Assembly (NCBI RefSeq): GCF_020687785.1 | Contig: NZ_JAJEWI010000010.1 | Location: 124,001 to 188,000 of the forward strand | Source: Sphingopyxis yananensis | GTDB lineage: Bacteria; Pseudomonadota; Alphaproteobacteria; Sphingomonadales; Sphingomonadaceae | Length of the DNA stretch: 64,000 bases | Reading direction: 5' to 3' | Part shown: positions 8,610 through 17,165 of the stretch, one piece after another | Layout: each line of letters begins with the position of its first letter | How positions within the stretch are numbered: the stretch's first letter is position 1 | The notes under the pieces: model-generated | The model's input: only the letters and a program-made list of their open reading frames with translations | What the model was told of the DNA's origin: nothing | The model's database searches: none | Translations under genes and position numbers: made by a program

Positions 8610-10733
8610 TTAAGTCAGCGCCTCTGCCGCGCGGCGTGCACCGTGCATGGCCCCTTCAATATAGGTAACGCCCAACGCATCACCGATTGTTTCGACGTGG
8701 AATCCTTCAGCGCGCAAGCTATCGGCAAGGGCCGTGTCGCCAATGGCTCCTTGGGCGACAATGACATGGCCTGCCCTGATGGCTTGTGCTTGGCCTTGGG
8801 CATCGGTGAAATGGACATAATCGGGTTCGATACGGATTTGGGATATGTTGGATGACAGGCCCACGCCATGTTCGGCCAATTCGGTTAAAATTCGCATCCG
8901 GCGGACCAAGGGTAAGCCCTTGCCCATGCGGGGCTGTTCGTCGATGACATGAACATTGCGGCCACGCTCGGCCAAATATTCCGCCAATTCCAATCCGACC
9001 AATTCCCCGCCAATGATCACAATATCTTTGTCCAAAGGCATCCAATGCCGGGTGGTTTCGCGAATGACATCAAGGTTGCGGCTGATGCCCGTTGCGGCGC
9101 CAAGCTGCGAAATGGTGCGCGTGAGCAGGCTGGTTTTGGATTTAAGATTTTGCGAATTTTGTCCCAATATCAATTGTTTTAAATCATCGCCGGAATAGAC
9201 ATGATCAGCATCGCTGCCCGCGATCGACGGCATGATACGCCGTGCGCCTGTGGCGACGACCACATGATCAACCCCCAATTGGCGCAAATATTGCGGTGTG
9301 GCCGTGGTTCCCAATTGCAGGGTGACACCGGCGTCCTCCACTTCGCGGATCAACCAGCGCAGCAGACGCTCATTCGGTTCATAAGCTAGGCTGGCAAAGC
9401 GCATGGTGCCGCCCAATTGCTTGGCTTGTTCGATTAAGGTGACACGGTGGCCCGCCGCCGCCAAGCGCCGCGCACTTTCCATACCCGCGGGGCCGCCGCC
9501 AATGACGGCGATATGTTTTTGACCATTGGCGCTGTTGGGGGTGGGCAACTGATATTCATGGCCCAGCTCGCTGTTGACCGCGCACCGGACCGGATCGCCC
9601 ATGTAAATGGCCGAGACACAGGTGTAGCAATAGATGCAAGGACGGACTTTGTCGTGTTGTCCGGCGGCCAATTTGGCAGGAAGATTGGGATCGGCCAGCA
9701 ATTTGCGGCCCATTGCGACGAAATCCAATTCGCGATCTTGGATGGCTTTGTCGGCAGCGGGCAGTTCCAAACGGCCCGAACCGATTACTGGAATGCTGAC
9801 GACCGATTTAATTGCCGCAGCGGACGGCAGATTCCATCCCTCGATATGGGGGATGTTCGATTCCGAATGATATTTCCCCACCGATACGTCATGATAGCTG
9901 GTCACGGTAATGGCATCTATGCCCGCAGCTTCCAGCATTTTTGCCGACTGTTTGGCATCATCCAAGGTGATGCCTTGTTTGCCAATTTCGCGGCTATCCA
10001 GCTTGAACCACAAGGGGAAGTCACGGCCCACCTCGGCCCGAATGGCGGCGATAATTTCCAGCGCCAAGCGCATCCGATTTTCCAAGCTTCCGCCATATTC
10101 GTCGGTGCGCTTATTGGTATAGGGGCTGATGAATGAGGAAATCAGATAGCCGTGACCGCCATGAATTTCGGCGCCGTCAAAGCCAGCTTGTTTGGCGCGG
10201 CGTGCGGCCTGCGCATATTGGTCGATGACTTGCTGTAAATCTGCCTTGGTGGCGACTTTGATGCCAGCGACGCCGCCCATGTCCAATGATGACACTTCTT
10301 CGGGCAGGAAAAAGTCGAAGAAGCTGCCCGTCATTTCAGGGGGAAGGGATGGGGCCAGCATATCATGGCCCCAGCGCGCACCCGCATAGCCAGCAACCAA
10401 GCCGCCATGGTGTAATTGGGCGGCAATTTTTCCATCATGGCGGTGCACACGATCGGTCAATTCGCGCAGCGGCGCGATAAAACGATCGTCGGATAATGCC
10501 GCTTGGCCCACCGAGACGGCCCCGTGGGGCCAAGCAACACCATTGACGCCCATGATGATCAGGCCAGCCCCGCCCTTGGCCTGAGCCTCATGGTAAGAGA
10601 TTATACGGGGGCCCACGCTGCCATCATCCTCGGCAAGGCTGACGCCCATGGCCGTCACGATGATACGGTTCTTGAGCGTCAGGCTGCCGATCTGGCCTGC
10701 GGACATCAGGTGATGATAAGGCTGTTGGCGCAT
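8610..10733 (-). CDS. FMN/4Fe-4S/FAD enoate reductase (2,4-dienoyl-CoA reductase / BaiCD-like)
   Basis: Multidomain oxidoreductase of the old-yellow-enzyme type that reduces conjugated C=C bonds, like FadH 2,4-dienoyl-CoA reductase, trimethylamine dehydrogenase, and the bile-acid enzymes BaiCD/BaiH. Residues 1-360 form the FMN TIM barrel with the catalytic-loop motif HGGHGYL (191-197). Cys366, 369, 372 and 384 form the 4Fe-4S site (CIYCYTC then RC). From residue 410 there is an FAD domain (GGGPAGMES) and a nested NAD(P) domain. It is the last gene of the six-gene operon, 19 bases after the SDR gene, with AAGGGGG 8 bases before the ATG. The length of 707 is slightly above FadH. The substrate is not determined: a CoA ester, a terpenoid or a steroid enone are all possible. 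Confidence 0.88.
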   Translation of the reverse strand: MRQQPYHHLMSAGQIGSLTLKNRIIVTAMGVSLAEDDGSVGPRIISYHEAQAKGGAGLIIMGVNGVAWPHGAVSVGQAALSDDRFIAPLRELTDRVHRHDGKIAAQLHHGGLVAGYAGARWGHDMLAPSLPPEMTGSFFDFFLPEEVSSLDMGGVAGIKVATKADLQQVIDQYAQAARRAKQAGFDGAEIHGGHGYLISSFISPYTNKRTDEYGGSLENRMRLALEIIAAIRAEVGRDFPLWFKLDSREIGKQGITLDDAKQSAKMLEAAGIDAITVTSYHDVSVGKYHSESNIPHIEGWNLPSAAAIKSVVSIPVIGSGRLELPAADKAIQDRELDFVAMGRKLLADPNLPAKLAAGQHDKVRPCIYCYTCVSAIYMGDPVRCAVNSELGHEYQLPTPNSANGQKHIAVIGGGPAGMESARRLAAAGHRVTLIEQAKQLGGTMRFASLAYEPNERLLRWLIREVEDAGVTLQLGTTATPQYLRQLGVDHVVVATGARRIMPSIAGSDADHVYSGDDLKQLILGQNSQNLKSKTSLLTRTISQLGAATGISRNLDVIRETTRHWMPLDKDIVIIGGELVGLELAEYLAERGRNVHVIDEQPRMGKGLPLVRRMRILTELAEHGVGLSSNISQIRIEPDYVHFTDAQGQAQAIRAGHVIVAQGAIGDTALADSLRAEGFHVETIGDALGVTYIEGAMHGARRAAEALT

Positions 10734-10752
10734 GTGATATCCCCCTTAAATT

Positions 10753-11502
10753 TTATCCGTGGACCGTATATCCGCCGTCCACCGGCAGCGTTTGACCCGT
10801 AATCCAGCCGGCCCCCGCGCTGGTGAGGAACAGGATGGCCTGCGCAATGTCATCGGGGTCGCCCAAGCGGCGCAGCGGCGTGCGTTCCAATGTGGGGGCG
10901 GTCCATGCGGGTTCTTCAAAGGTGCCAGCGGTCATACGGCTGCGCGTTAAGCCCGCTGCGACCGCATTGACGCGGATGTTGCTGGCACCCCATTCCACGG
11001 CCAAAGTCTTGGTCAGGCCGACCAAGCCCGTTTTGGCAGCGCCATAACCCGGCACAATGGGAATACCAAAGAAGCTGCTCATCGAGCAGATGTTGATCAC
11101 CGACCCGCCGCCAGCAAGCTGGCTTTGTGCGAGCAGCGGCTTGCAGCCTTGGGCAATGCGAAACGCGCCGATCAGCAGCATGTTCACCGCGCGGGCGAAA
11201 ATATCGGGATCATATTCATCAAGGCCCAGACTGGGCAGGGCGATGCCCGCGCTATTCACCAAAATGTCCAGCTTTTCGAACTGGGCCACGGCGGCGTCGA
11301 TGCTTTTATTGTCTTCGATATCCATCTGAAGATAGCGATAGGCCGACAGATCATCGTCATAGTCGCTGGCGCTGGGGCGCGTTCCCGTGATGGTGACATG
11401 GGCTCCAGCCTTGGCATAAAGGGCTGCTGCTGCGGCGCCGATGCCACTGGTGCCACCCGTAACCAAGACGGTTGCACCGGAAAAGTCATAGCTGGGTCCC
11501 AT
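10753..11502 (-). CDS. SDR family oxidoreductase (operon gene 5)
   Basis: Classical short-chain dehydrogenase/reductase, NAD(P)-dependent, acting on an alcohol/ketone pair. The Rossmann motif TGGTSGIG is at residues 15-22, NSAG at about 83-86, catalytic Tyr153 and Lys157 in YGAAK, and a Ser near 140-143 in ICSMSSF. It starts at the ATG at 11502, overlapping the TAA of the Gfo/Idh gene by one base (TAATG) with AGAGG just upstream. A longer reading from 11526 would run into the preceding gene and adds no SDR sequence. The tight coupling implies it acts on a substrate or product of its operon partners. The substrate is unknown. Confidence 0.88.
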   Translation of the reverse strand: MGPSYDFSGATVLVTGGTSGIGAAAAALYAKAGAHVTITGTRPSASDYDDDLSAYRYLQMDIEDNKSIDAAVAQFEKLDILVNSAGIALPSLGLDEYDPDIFARAVNMLLIGAFRIAQGCKPLLAQSQLAGGGSVINICSMSSFFGIPIVPGYGAAKTGLVGLTKTLAVEWGASNIRVNAVAAGLTRSRMTAGTFEEPAWTAPTLERTPLRRLGDPDDIAQAILFLTSAGAGWITGQTLPVDGGYTVHG

Positions 11503-12629
11503 TATATTGCCTCTACCTTTGTCCATTCATTGGATTTTGCGGAACGACGTGCTGCGTCCAAAATAGCTTGGTTGGCGGCGGCGTCTGTAAAGTCTGCTGC
11601 GCGGTCGGACAGGGGGGCATCAATGTTCAAAATCTGGGCCCGCAATTGCCCGAATAATTTGGCATAAGGCGCAACATCAAAGCCTTGGCTGTGCCAACGA
11701 TCCATTTCGGATTCCACCAGTTCCGAGATGGCGAAGGGTTCCGGTGCGGCATTGACCAACTCGTCCGGCATCGGGATTTGGCGCGCGCCGTCGGCGTCCT
11801 TGATCCACACCTGTTCGGGTTCGCCAAAAGATGCGCCGGATTGAATCCAAGCAGCACCCGTGGTCCCCGCGACTTTTGTGCCCATCATGAACGGACCGGG
11901 GAAGTTAAGTGCGGCCTCTAGCAAGCCCATGCAGCCGTTTTTGGTGCGGAATTGCAACGTGTAATAATCGTCCGAGCTTTGGGTCGGGCGGCTGGGCGAG
12001 AGTTTACGCAAAATACAGCTTAGGCTGTCAATTTCGCCAACAGTGGCCCGTGCTTGATCGATCATATGGGTGCCAAATGCGCCCAAGAAGCCGCCGCCTT
12101 GGGCTTCGTCCATCCACCAGTCCGACAATTCTTCGTGCACGTCTGGGCCGGGTTGTTGATAAATGCGGTGGAACATCAGCGGTTCACCAATGGCCCCAGA
12201 TTGCACCAATCGTGTCAGCAAGGCTTGGGCGCTGTCATAACGAAATTCTGCGCCCAAAGCATGGACGACGCCGGCGGCCTGTGCGGCATTCAGCATTTCG
12301 CGGGCCTGCGCCAAATCCTTGGCGAAAGGCTTTTCGCACATCACGGCGCGGCGGGCCGCGATGGCTTGCATGACGGGTTGATAATGGGCGTGCGGCGGTG
12401 TCGCGACGGTGACCAATTGGATATCTGGATCATTGGCCAGTAATTCTTCGAGATTATTGCTGGCAGTGGGAATGTTCAGCGGGGCGGCGCGCTTCTTTGT
12501 TTTTTCCAAATCGCGGCCAACAATGGCGCGCACGTCGAATCCTGCGTCGCGCAGCGCCCGCACATGGGTGAACAACCCAAATCCCGTGCCGACGACCACG
12601 GCGCCTATTTTACCATCTTGTCCCATCAT
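11502..12629 (-). CDS. Gfo/Idh/MocA family oxidoreductase
   Basis: NAD(P)-dependent oxidoreductase of the glucose-fructose oxidoreductase/inositol dehydrogenase family. The N-terminal Rossmann domain has VVVGTGFG (residues 11-18) and the family motif EKP (99-101, in MCEKPFAKDL), followed by an alpha/beta substrate domain with HMIDQA around residue 190. The family oxidises sugars, inositols, sugar conjugates and some terpenoid or biliverdin-like compounds. It begins immediately after the stop of the TIM-barrel gene (TAA then ATG, no gap), with AAAGGAT before it. Pairing with a xylose-isomerase-like TIM barrel is known from inositol catabolism and from C-glycoside deglycosylation, so a glycosidic or polyol substrate is one reasonable guess. 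Confidence 0.87.
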   Translation of the reverse strand: MMGQDGKIGAVVVGTGFGLFTHVRALRDAGFDVRAIVGRDLEKTKKRAAPLNIPTASNNLEELLANDPDIQLVTVATPPHAHYQPVMQAIAARRAVMCEKPFAKDLAQAREMLNAAQAAGVVHALGAEFRYDSAQALLTRLVQSGAIGEPLMFHRIYQQPGPDVHEELSDWWMDEAQGGGFLGAFGTHMIDQARATVGEIDSLSCILRKLSPSRPTQSSDDYYTLQFRTKNGCMGLLEAALNFPGPFMMGTKVAGTTGAAWIQSGASFGEPEQVWIKDADGARQIPMPDELVNAAPEPFAISELVESEMDRWHSQGFDVAPYAKLFGQLRAQILNIDAPLSDRAADFTDAAANQAILDAARRSAKSNEWTKVEAI

Positions 12630-13499
12630 TTAATCCTTTTGTGCACGGGCAATGGTTTGGCGAATGGCACTGAACCAATTGCTGCTAATGTCATCTAAAC
12701 TCATGTCTTTTTGGTTGGCATGGAATATCTCCACCTCGATTGGCGCGGTGGAGCCCATGCTATTCAAAACCTGCAACAAGCCGGTCAGGTCAAAGCTGCC
12801 TTGGCCCGGCAGCAGCCGCGCATTCATCGTTTCGTCAAAGACATCCGGCCATGCTTCACCGTCGGCGTCATTGATTTGGACGGTATGGATTTGATGCGCC
12901 GGAATGGCGGCGAGGTCGGCCAAGCGGCTGTGGCTGCGGAACAAATGCCAACTGTCGATGGTCAGCCCCGCATTGCTTCGCCCTGCGGCATCAATGATCG
13001 CATGGCCAGCGCGCAAATTGGGGATGCCGCCAAAGGGGGCAAATTCCAAATGGACTTTCAGATCATAAGCAGCAGCCTTGTCGCACAAGGCGGCAAAGGC
13101 TTCGGCCCCTTCGTCAACCGATGGCGTGATGCCGAATATTTCGACCACGGCGACCGATCGCGCGCCAACCCGCGCAGCCGCTTCAATGACTTTGTCGGCT
13201 TGATGACTTTGTTGCAGGGATTGCAGCAACGGGTCATCGGTCTGAAGCGTCAAATGCTTGGGAAGCCATGCGGCGATACAGTCGACTTCGCTGATCCGCA
13301 GGCCTGCATCCTTAATGCGCTGGGCAAGCTCTTCGGCTTTCATGCCTTGCTCTTCGAGCGCCCATATGTCGGTCGGCAGCAGGGACAGGCCATCAAAGCC
13401 AGCGCGCGCAATGGGGTCCAATCGATCCAGCAGGGGCCGGTCCATCACCGGCACGCTGCTGAAAATCAAATGATTTTGGTTCAATTCGTTCATGCTCAT
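12630..13499 (-). CDS. Xylose-isomerase-like TIM-barrel protein (sugar phosphate isomerase/epimerase family)
   Basis: Soluble TIM barrel of the AP-endonuclease-2/xylose-isomerase-like superfamily. Visible features are GFDGLSLLPTDIWALEEQGM near the N-terminus, LKVHLEFAPFGGIPNL with a probable metal-binding Glu, NAGLTIDSWHLFRSHS (metal His/Asp), and a C-terminal PIEVEIFH with another acidic ligand. The start at 13499 (289 residues) is chosen because its ATG overlaps the TGA of the preceding gene by one base (TGATG). The longer reading to 13637 translates upstream gene sequence in another frame. The reaction is not known; members isomerise, epimerise, dehydrate, or open rings of oxidised sugars. 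Confidence 0.85.
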   Translation of the reverse strand: MSMNELNQNHLIFSSVPVMDRPLLDRLDPIARAGFDGLSLLPTDIWALEEQGMKAEELAQRIKDAGLRISEVDCIAAWLPKHLTLQTDDPLLQSLQQSHQADKVIEAAARVGARSVAVVEIFGITPSVDEGAEAFAALCDKAAAYDLKVHLEFAPFGGIPNLRAGHAIIDAAGRSNAGLTIDSWHLFRSHSRLADLAAIPAHQIHTVQINDADGEAWPDVFDETMNARLLPGQGSFDLTGLLQVLNSMGSTAPIEVEIFHANQKDMSLDDISSNWFSAIRQTIARAQKD

Positions 13500-14752
13500 C
13501 AATCCACAAACTGACCAGTTTTGATGACGGTGTCTGGCGTCAGCGCCGTCAAACCTTCGCTTTCCAGTTTGGCCAGCGGCAGTCGCCACAGGTCCACGGG
13601 GGCGGTGTCTTGCGTCATCACAAGGCGCAGCGCCCAAATGCCGCGTTCATGACCATAGCTGTTCAGCCAATTGCCGCCCAAATTGGGGTCATGTTCGCTG
13701 ATGAAAACACGCACCTTGCCGTCGGATTCCACGACATGGCGGTTGTTGTTGATCCAACCATTGCCATCTTCGAAGGTGTCGAGATTTTCTTGCCATATAT
13801 TACATAGTTGGACGTTCCAATATTCGCATTCTGGCGGGGTGAATTCCAGCACCAGAACATCGTCCAAACCCTTTTCCCAGCCGCCAAAAGCCACATGGCG
13901 ATCTGGAACACCGCCGTTGGACAGATATTGGGCGCGGCTATAGTCGAGGCGGTTGAGTTTGGCCGCGAAATTGCCTTGGCTGCCTTGCCACCAATTACGG
14001 ACCAGTTCGGCATAGCCCAGCACGCCTTGGGCTGACCAAGCAAGACCATTGGCGATTAATTCGGGGGTGCTGGGAACGGGGGCTGCGCCGTCGGCCCGTT
14101 CAATGACCATTTCGGGCGCAATCTCGGTGGTGCGGTCGCCCCAGACCAAACGCACGAGAATGCAGTTGCTGTCGGGGTCCAGTTTCAGCCAATTTTTGCC
14201 TTCGCCCGGATTATTCTGCGATAGAATGATTTCAAAGCTGCCATCCGCTTCGGTTTTCAGATGATGTGTGTGCAGGAAGGACGAGGTCTTGAGGTTGGAT
14301 GGGTCAAAATGCTTCAATCCCTCTATCCCTTGCTGTGCCCAATCTTCGGCGCCGGGGGTGTCGGGGTTGGGGCATGTCAGCGCCGCCATCACAAAATAGG
14401 GGATGGTGCCGCGTGTTCCGCGAATGATATAATCCCGCGCAGCGTCAAATTGGCTCATCAGATGGTCTTGATCGACGGTCTGAACATTGATGGACTGACG
14501 CCACACCATGTCGCGCAAGCGCGGACGGGTCGGTTCGCCATTTTCCAGCAACCGTTCCAGACTAGAACGCGCCAAGCGTGATACAAAGCGATACCATTCG
14601 GCAATGTCCAGTTCGGACAAGGGGCCGTTCACTTGATTGATATGGCGTCCCGCGACCTTGAGCGTGTCGCAATAATCATCCCATGCTTGACCAGACAACA
14701 GCCGCTGACGAGCGATTTCAGAACGATCCTTTTGAGCGTCGGACATAGGCAT
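13499..14752 (-). CDS. DUF1214-type protein of unknown function
   Basis: I recognise the C-terminal half as resembling DUF1214: EYWNVQLCNIWQENLD, then a DGKVRVFISEHDPN stretch, then GGNWL and GIWALRLVMTQ, matching the family pattern of an aromatic-rich beta domain. The N-terminal half is helical and specific to this type (SSLERLLENGEPTRPRLRDM). There is no signal peptide or membrane segment in the 417 residues, and the biochemical function is unknown. It lies 2 bases after the sulfotransferase gene and overlaps the next start, so it is made with the sulfotransferase. A role in handling the same hydrophobic substrate is only inference. Confidence 0.7.
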   Translation of the reverse strand: MPMSDAQKDRSEIARQRLLSGQAWDDYCDTLKVAGRHINQVNGPLSELDIAEWYRFVSRLARSSLERLLENGEPTRPRLRDMVWRQSINVQTVDQDHLMSQFDAARDYIIRGTRGTIPYFVMAALTCPNPDTPGAEDWAQQGIEGLKHFDPSNLKTSSFLHTHHLKTEADGSFEIILSQNNPGEGKNWLKLDPDSNCILVRLVWGDRTTEIAPEMVIERADGAAPVPSTPELIANGLAWSAQGVLGYAELVRNWWQGSQGNFAAKLNRLDYSRAQYLSNGGVPDRHVAFGGWEKGLDDVLVLEFTPPECEYWNVQLCNIWQENLDTFEDGNGWINNNRHVVESDGKVRVFISEHDPNLGGNWLNSYGHERGIWALRLVMTQDTAPVDLWRLPLAKLESEGLTALTPDTVIKTGQFVD

Positions 14753-14754
14753 GA

Positions 14755-16032
14755 TTATTGCTCCTGCTTCACGGGGAATTGGTCGTAATAAAAAGCGAAA
14801 CGATCGCGCAGTTCGGCCACATTGGTGTCGAACACACCTTCCAAGTCATAGATAACCTTGCCATGCGCGTGGCGTGGGTTTTCGTTCAGATAACCCAGCA
14901 ATTTGGCTTCTACGTCGGGGGACAATTCCAGTCCCGCGAGTTGATAAATACGGCGCGCCATATCTTCTTGGTCGGCCATATATTCATGAAACAGGATGTT
15001 CATACACTGGTCATCGCCCCATGCGGAACGCTGGTCCACGCATTCGCGCAGTAAGCGTTCGATGCGGCTTGCCCAATGGCGGGCCAGTTCGGGCGGGTTG
15101 ACAGGGTCGCGGCGAATGCGGTCCGAATAGCCCAGCATGGTGGTGAGGGAACGCAGCACGTCCACAGGGTCGCGGTGGGTGATGACCATGGTGGCGTCGG
15201 GGAATATATTCTTAATCGCTTGCAAATTTTCCATATGCTGCGGCGATTTTAACAGCCAGCGACGACGGCCCGGCTGACCCGGCTCCACGCCGCGATACCA
15301 ACTAATTACCTGCAAGACCTTCTTTTCATAGGCGTAGCTGACGGTGCGATCATGCGCCAGATAATGGTCAATCCAGCGCGGCAAACGCGATGTGAATTCC
15401 CAATTATAACAGTTCATATCCATGAACATCAGTTCATTGTCTTCATGGATGTCATTGGCGGCCATTTCGTGCATTGCAGCCATATGCGGCAGCATCGAAC
15501 CGAAATGAGCCCAAAATTCCGCGGAACGGGCTTGGCGTGGATCGGCTTCGCCATCTGCCAATTGGACAGAGGGGACGGGTTCTTCGGATTCCCACAAGGT
15601 CAAGCTGTTCAGCCGTTCATCGCGCGACAACCAGTTGACCAAATGGGTGGTGCCGGAACGCGGCAGGCCCGCGATGAAAATGGGTTTTTCAATCGGGATG
15701 TCTAGGATTTCGGGATGCTTTTTAACCAAATCTTCGATGCGCAAGCGGTTGGCCATGACCCGCACGGCATGTTGCAAAATATTGACCCGCCCACCGCGCG
15801 TCAGCCCTTCGTCTTCGTCAAGGGATTGCAGCAAAACCGCCAATCGTTCGCGAAAGCCCGTTTCTTCGCCAAAGTCATGCAGGCCCGTTTCGGCTTGGGC
15901 ACGAGCGAGAATGTCTTCGGCGCTTAATCTATCCGGAAAATTGCTGTCACCATGGCGAGCGGCGGCGATAGCGGGCGTCACCACAGGATCGGCCATATCG
16001 GTAATGTTGATAACGGGAATGGAGGAGCTCAT
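14755..16032 (-). CDS. Sulfotransferase family protein (PAPS-dependent, Sulfotransfer_3-like)
   Basis: Predicted to transfer sulfate from PAPS to a hydroxyl or amine. The 5'-phosphosulfate loop is LPRSGTT (residues 123-129, in FIAGLPRSGTTHLVNWL). The 3'-phosphate region is FPDATMVITHRDPVDVLRS, with Arg/Asp in the usual spacing. The N-terminal 110 residues and the long C-terminal helix resemble the large bacterial Sulfotransfer_3 proteins of about 400 residues, many of unknown acceptor. It is the first gene of the six-gene operon; its leader is about 215 bases long if the promoter at 16260-16287 is used. Activity as a true sulfotransferase is likely; the acceptor is unknown. Confidence 0.85.
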   Translation of the reverse strand: MSSSIPVINITDMADPVVTPAIAAARHGDSNFPDRLSAEDILARAQAETGLHDFGEETGFRERLAVLLQSLDEDEGLTRGGRVNILQHAVRVMANRLRIEDLVKKHPEILDIPIEKPIFIAGLPRSGTTHLVNWLSRDERLNSLTLWESEEPVPSVQLADGEADPRQARSAEFWAHFGSMLPHMAAMHEMAANDIHEDNELMFMDMNCYNWEFTSRLPRWIDHYLAHDRTVSYAYEKKVLQVISWYRGVEPGQPGRRRWLLKSPQHMENLQAIKNIFPDATMVITHRDPVDVLRSLTTMLGYSDRIRRDPVNPPELARHWASRIERLLRECVDQRSAWGDDQCMNILFHEYMADQEDMARRIYQLAGLELSPDVEAKLLGYLNENPRHAHGKVIYDLEGVFDTNVAELRDRFAFYYDQFPVKQEQ

Positions 16033-16259
16033 TTGCTAGACAGGCCTTTCAATTTGCGAGGCGCAGGCTCAATCTTGAGCCGTTCGAATGGGCGCGATGG
16101 CGCATGTCATTATGGAATGACGGACAGGAGGGTTGGGATTGTACAAGGAAATCGGGAGCAACCGGCCAGAGCGCGTCGCGGTGCGATGATCCCCATTATG
16201 CTGCGTCCGTGGCATGGCATCCTCTCCCTGATTCAATGTGTTCCTGAATCTGCTTCCCT

Positions 16260-16287
16260 TTAATATACCGCTTGGTATATTTGACAA
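16260..16287 (-). promoter_or_regulatory. Promoter with embedded palindromic operator for six-gene operon
   Basis: On the minus strand TTGTCA (16287-16282) and TATTAA (16265-16260) are 16 bases apart. The space between them is filled by a perfect inverted repeat, AATATACC and GGTATATT separated by four bases (16262-16281). This is the textbook position for a TetR-family repressor, and the divergent gene at 16371 encodes one. The remainder of the 338-base gap (16033-16370) shows no further gene. Elements are read directly; regulator assignment is inferred. Confidence 0.65.
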
Positions 16288-16370
16288 GTTCGCTTTTTCA
16301 ATTTTTTGCGCAAATCGATTGCGTGTGGCGTCTTTACTGTGGTTTTGCGTGCAATGAATGGGAATAAATA

Positions 16371-16991
16371 ATGGAAAAGGGGCGGCGAGGCCGGCCATCT
16401 GCCGAGGATACATTGGCTCGGCAACGGCATTTATTGGGGGTGGCGCGCGGGATATTTATCGCACGCGGCTATCGTGGCACGACGATGGAAGAAGTGGCAT
16501 CCGCAGCCGGCGTAACCAAGAAAACGCTCTATGCATGGCACCAAGACAAGGAAAGATTATTTCACCAGTGCGTTATTTATGGCGCGCTGCGTTTTCCCAA
16601 TTTACGGCCCGATAGCGCGGATGATGTGCGCACGGCTTTGGTGGATTATGCGTTGGCCTTGCACGTCGAATTGGCCCGCGAAGATAGCTCGGGTTTGGGC
16701 ATGTTGTTTATGCGCGAAGGGCAAGAATTCCCCGAACTGGCCAAACTGGTTCAGCGGCCGCACCATGATTATTTGTTGATGCCGCTGGCGCAATTTTTGA
16801 CCAAACATGGGATGGAGGAAGAAGGGCGGACGGAGCGTGCGGCCTTGTTCATCAATATGGCGCTGTCGCCGCTGCACAATAAAATGATGCTGGGTATGGA
16901 TTTGCCGTCCGACGACGCCATGCGCCGCCACGCTGAAATCTGTGTGGATTTATTTTCTGCGCTTGCGGAAAAGGAAAATCGGACGGTCTGA
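16371..16991 (+). CDS. TetR/AcrR family regulator (likely controls the six-gene operon)
   Basis: TetR repressor of 206 residues. A basic leader (MEKGRRGRPSAED) is followed by the helix-turn-helix (ARGIFIARGYRGTTMEEVA then GVTKKTLYAWHQDKERLF, residues about 22-66). The C-terminal half fits the AefR-like TetR ligand domain. The gene diverges from the sulfotransferase operon, whose promoter contains a perfect palindrome, so it is the obvious candidate repressor. The inducer is probably a pathway substrate but is unknown. The ATG has a purine-rich GGGAATAA just upstream. Confidence 0.88.
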   Translation: MEKGRRGRPSAEDTLARQRHLLGVARGIFIARGYRGTTMEEVASAAGVTKKTLYAWHQDKERLFHQCVIYGALRFPNLRPDSADDVRTALVDYALALHVELAREDSSGLGMLFMREGQEFPELAKLVQRPHHDYLLMPLAQFLTKHGMEEEGRTERAALFINMALSPLHNKMMLGMDLPSDDAMRRHAEICVDLFSALAEKENRTV

Positions 16992-17094
16992 TGATGGACC
17001 GCAGCGGTGTAGCATCAACGGCGATTAATGATCAGATGCCGGCGAGGGGCGCTGAAATTGCTCGCTGGATTACCATATCTATGCAGGGGCGAAA

Positions 17095-17125
17095 AAGAAG
17101 GGCAGCGGACAGGCGCCCTTCTTTT
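17095..17125. terminator. Bidirectional terminator between TetR and SDR genes
   Basis: Stem AAGAAGGGC/GCCCTTCTT (9 bp), followed by T-runs on both strands (CTTCTTTT on plus, CTTCTTTTT on minus). It lies between genes ending at 16991 and 17166. Confidence 0.75.
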
Positions 17126-17165
17126 GCCAGTATCACGGATGATATCTAGGTTCTGATCCTAGCGC

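Noticed and set aside
16281..16309. Plus-strand promoter for the TetR gene using TTGACA at 16281
   Set aside because: The -35 is perfect but no acceptable -10 lies 16-18 bases downstream.
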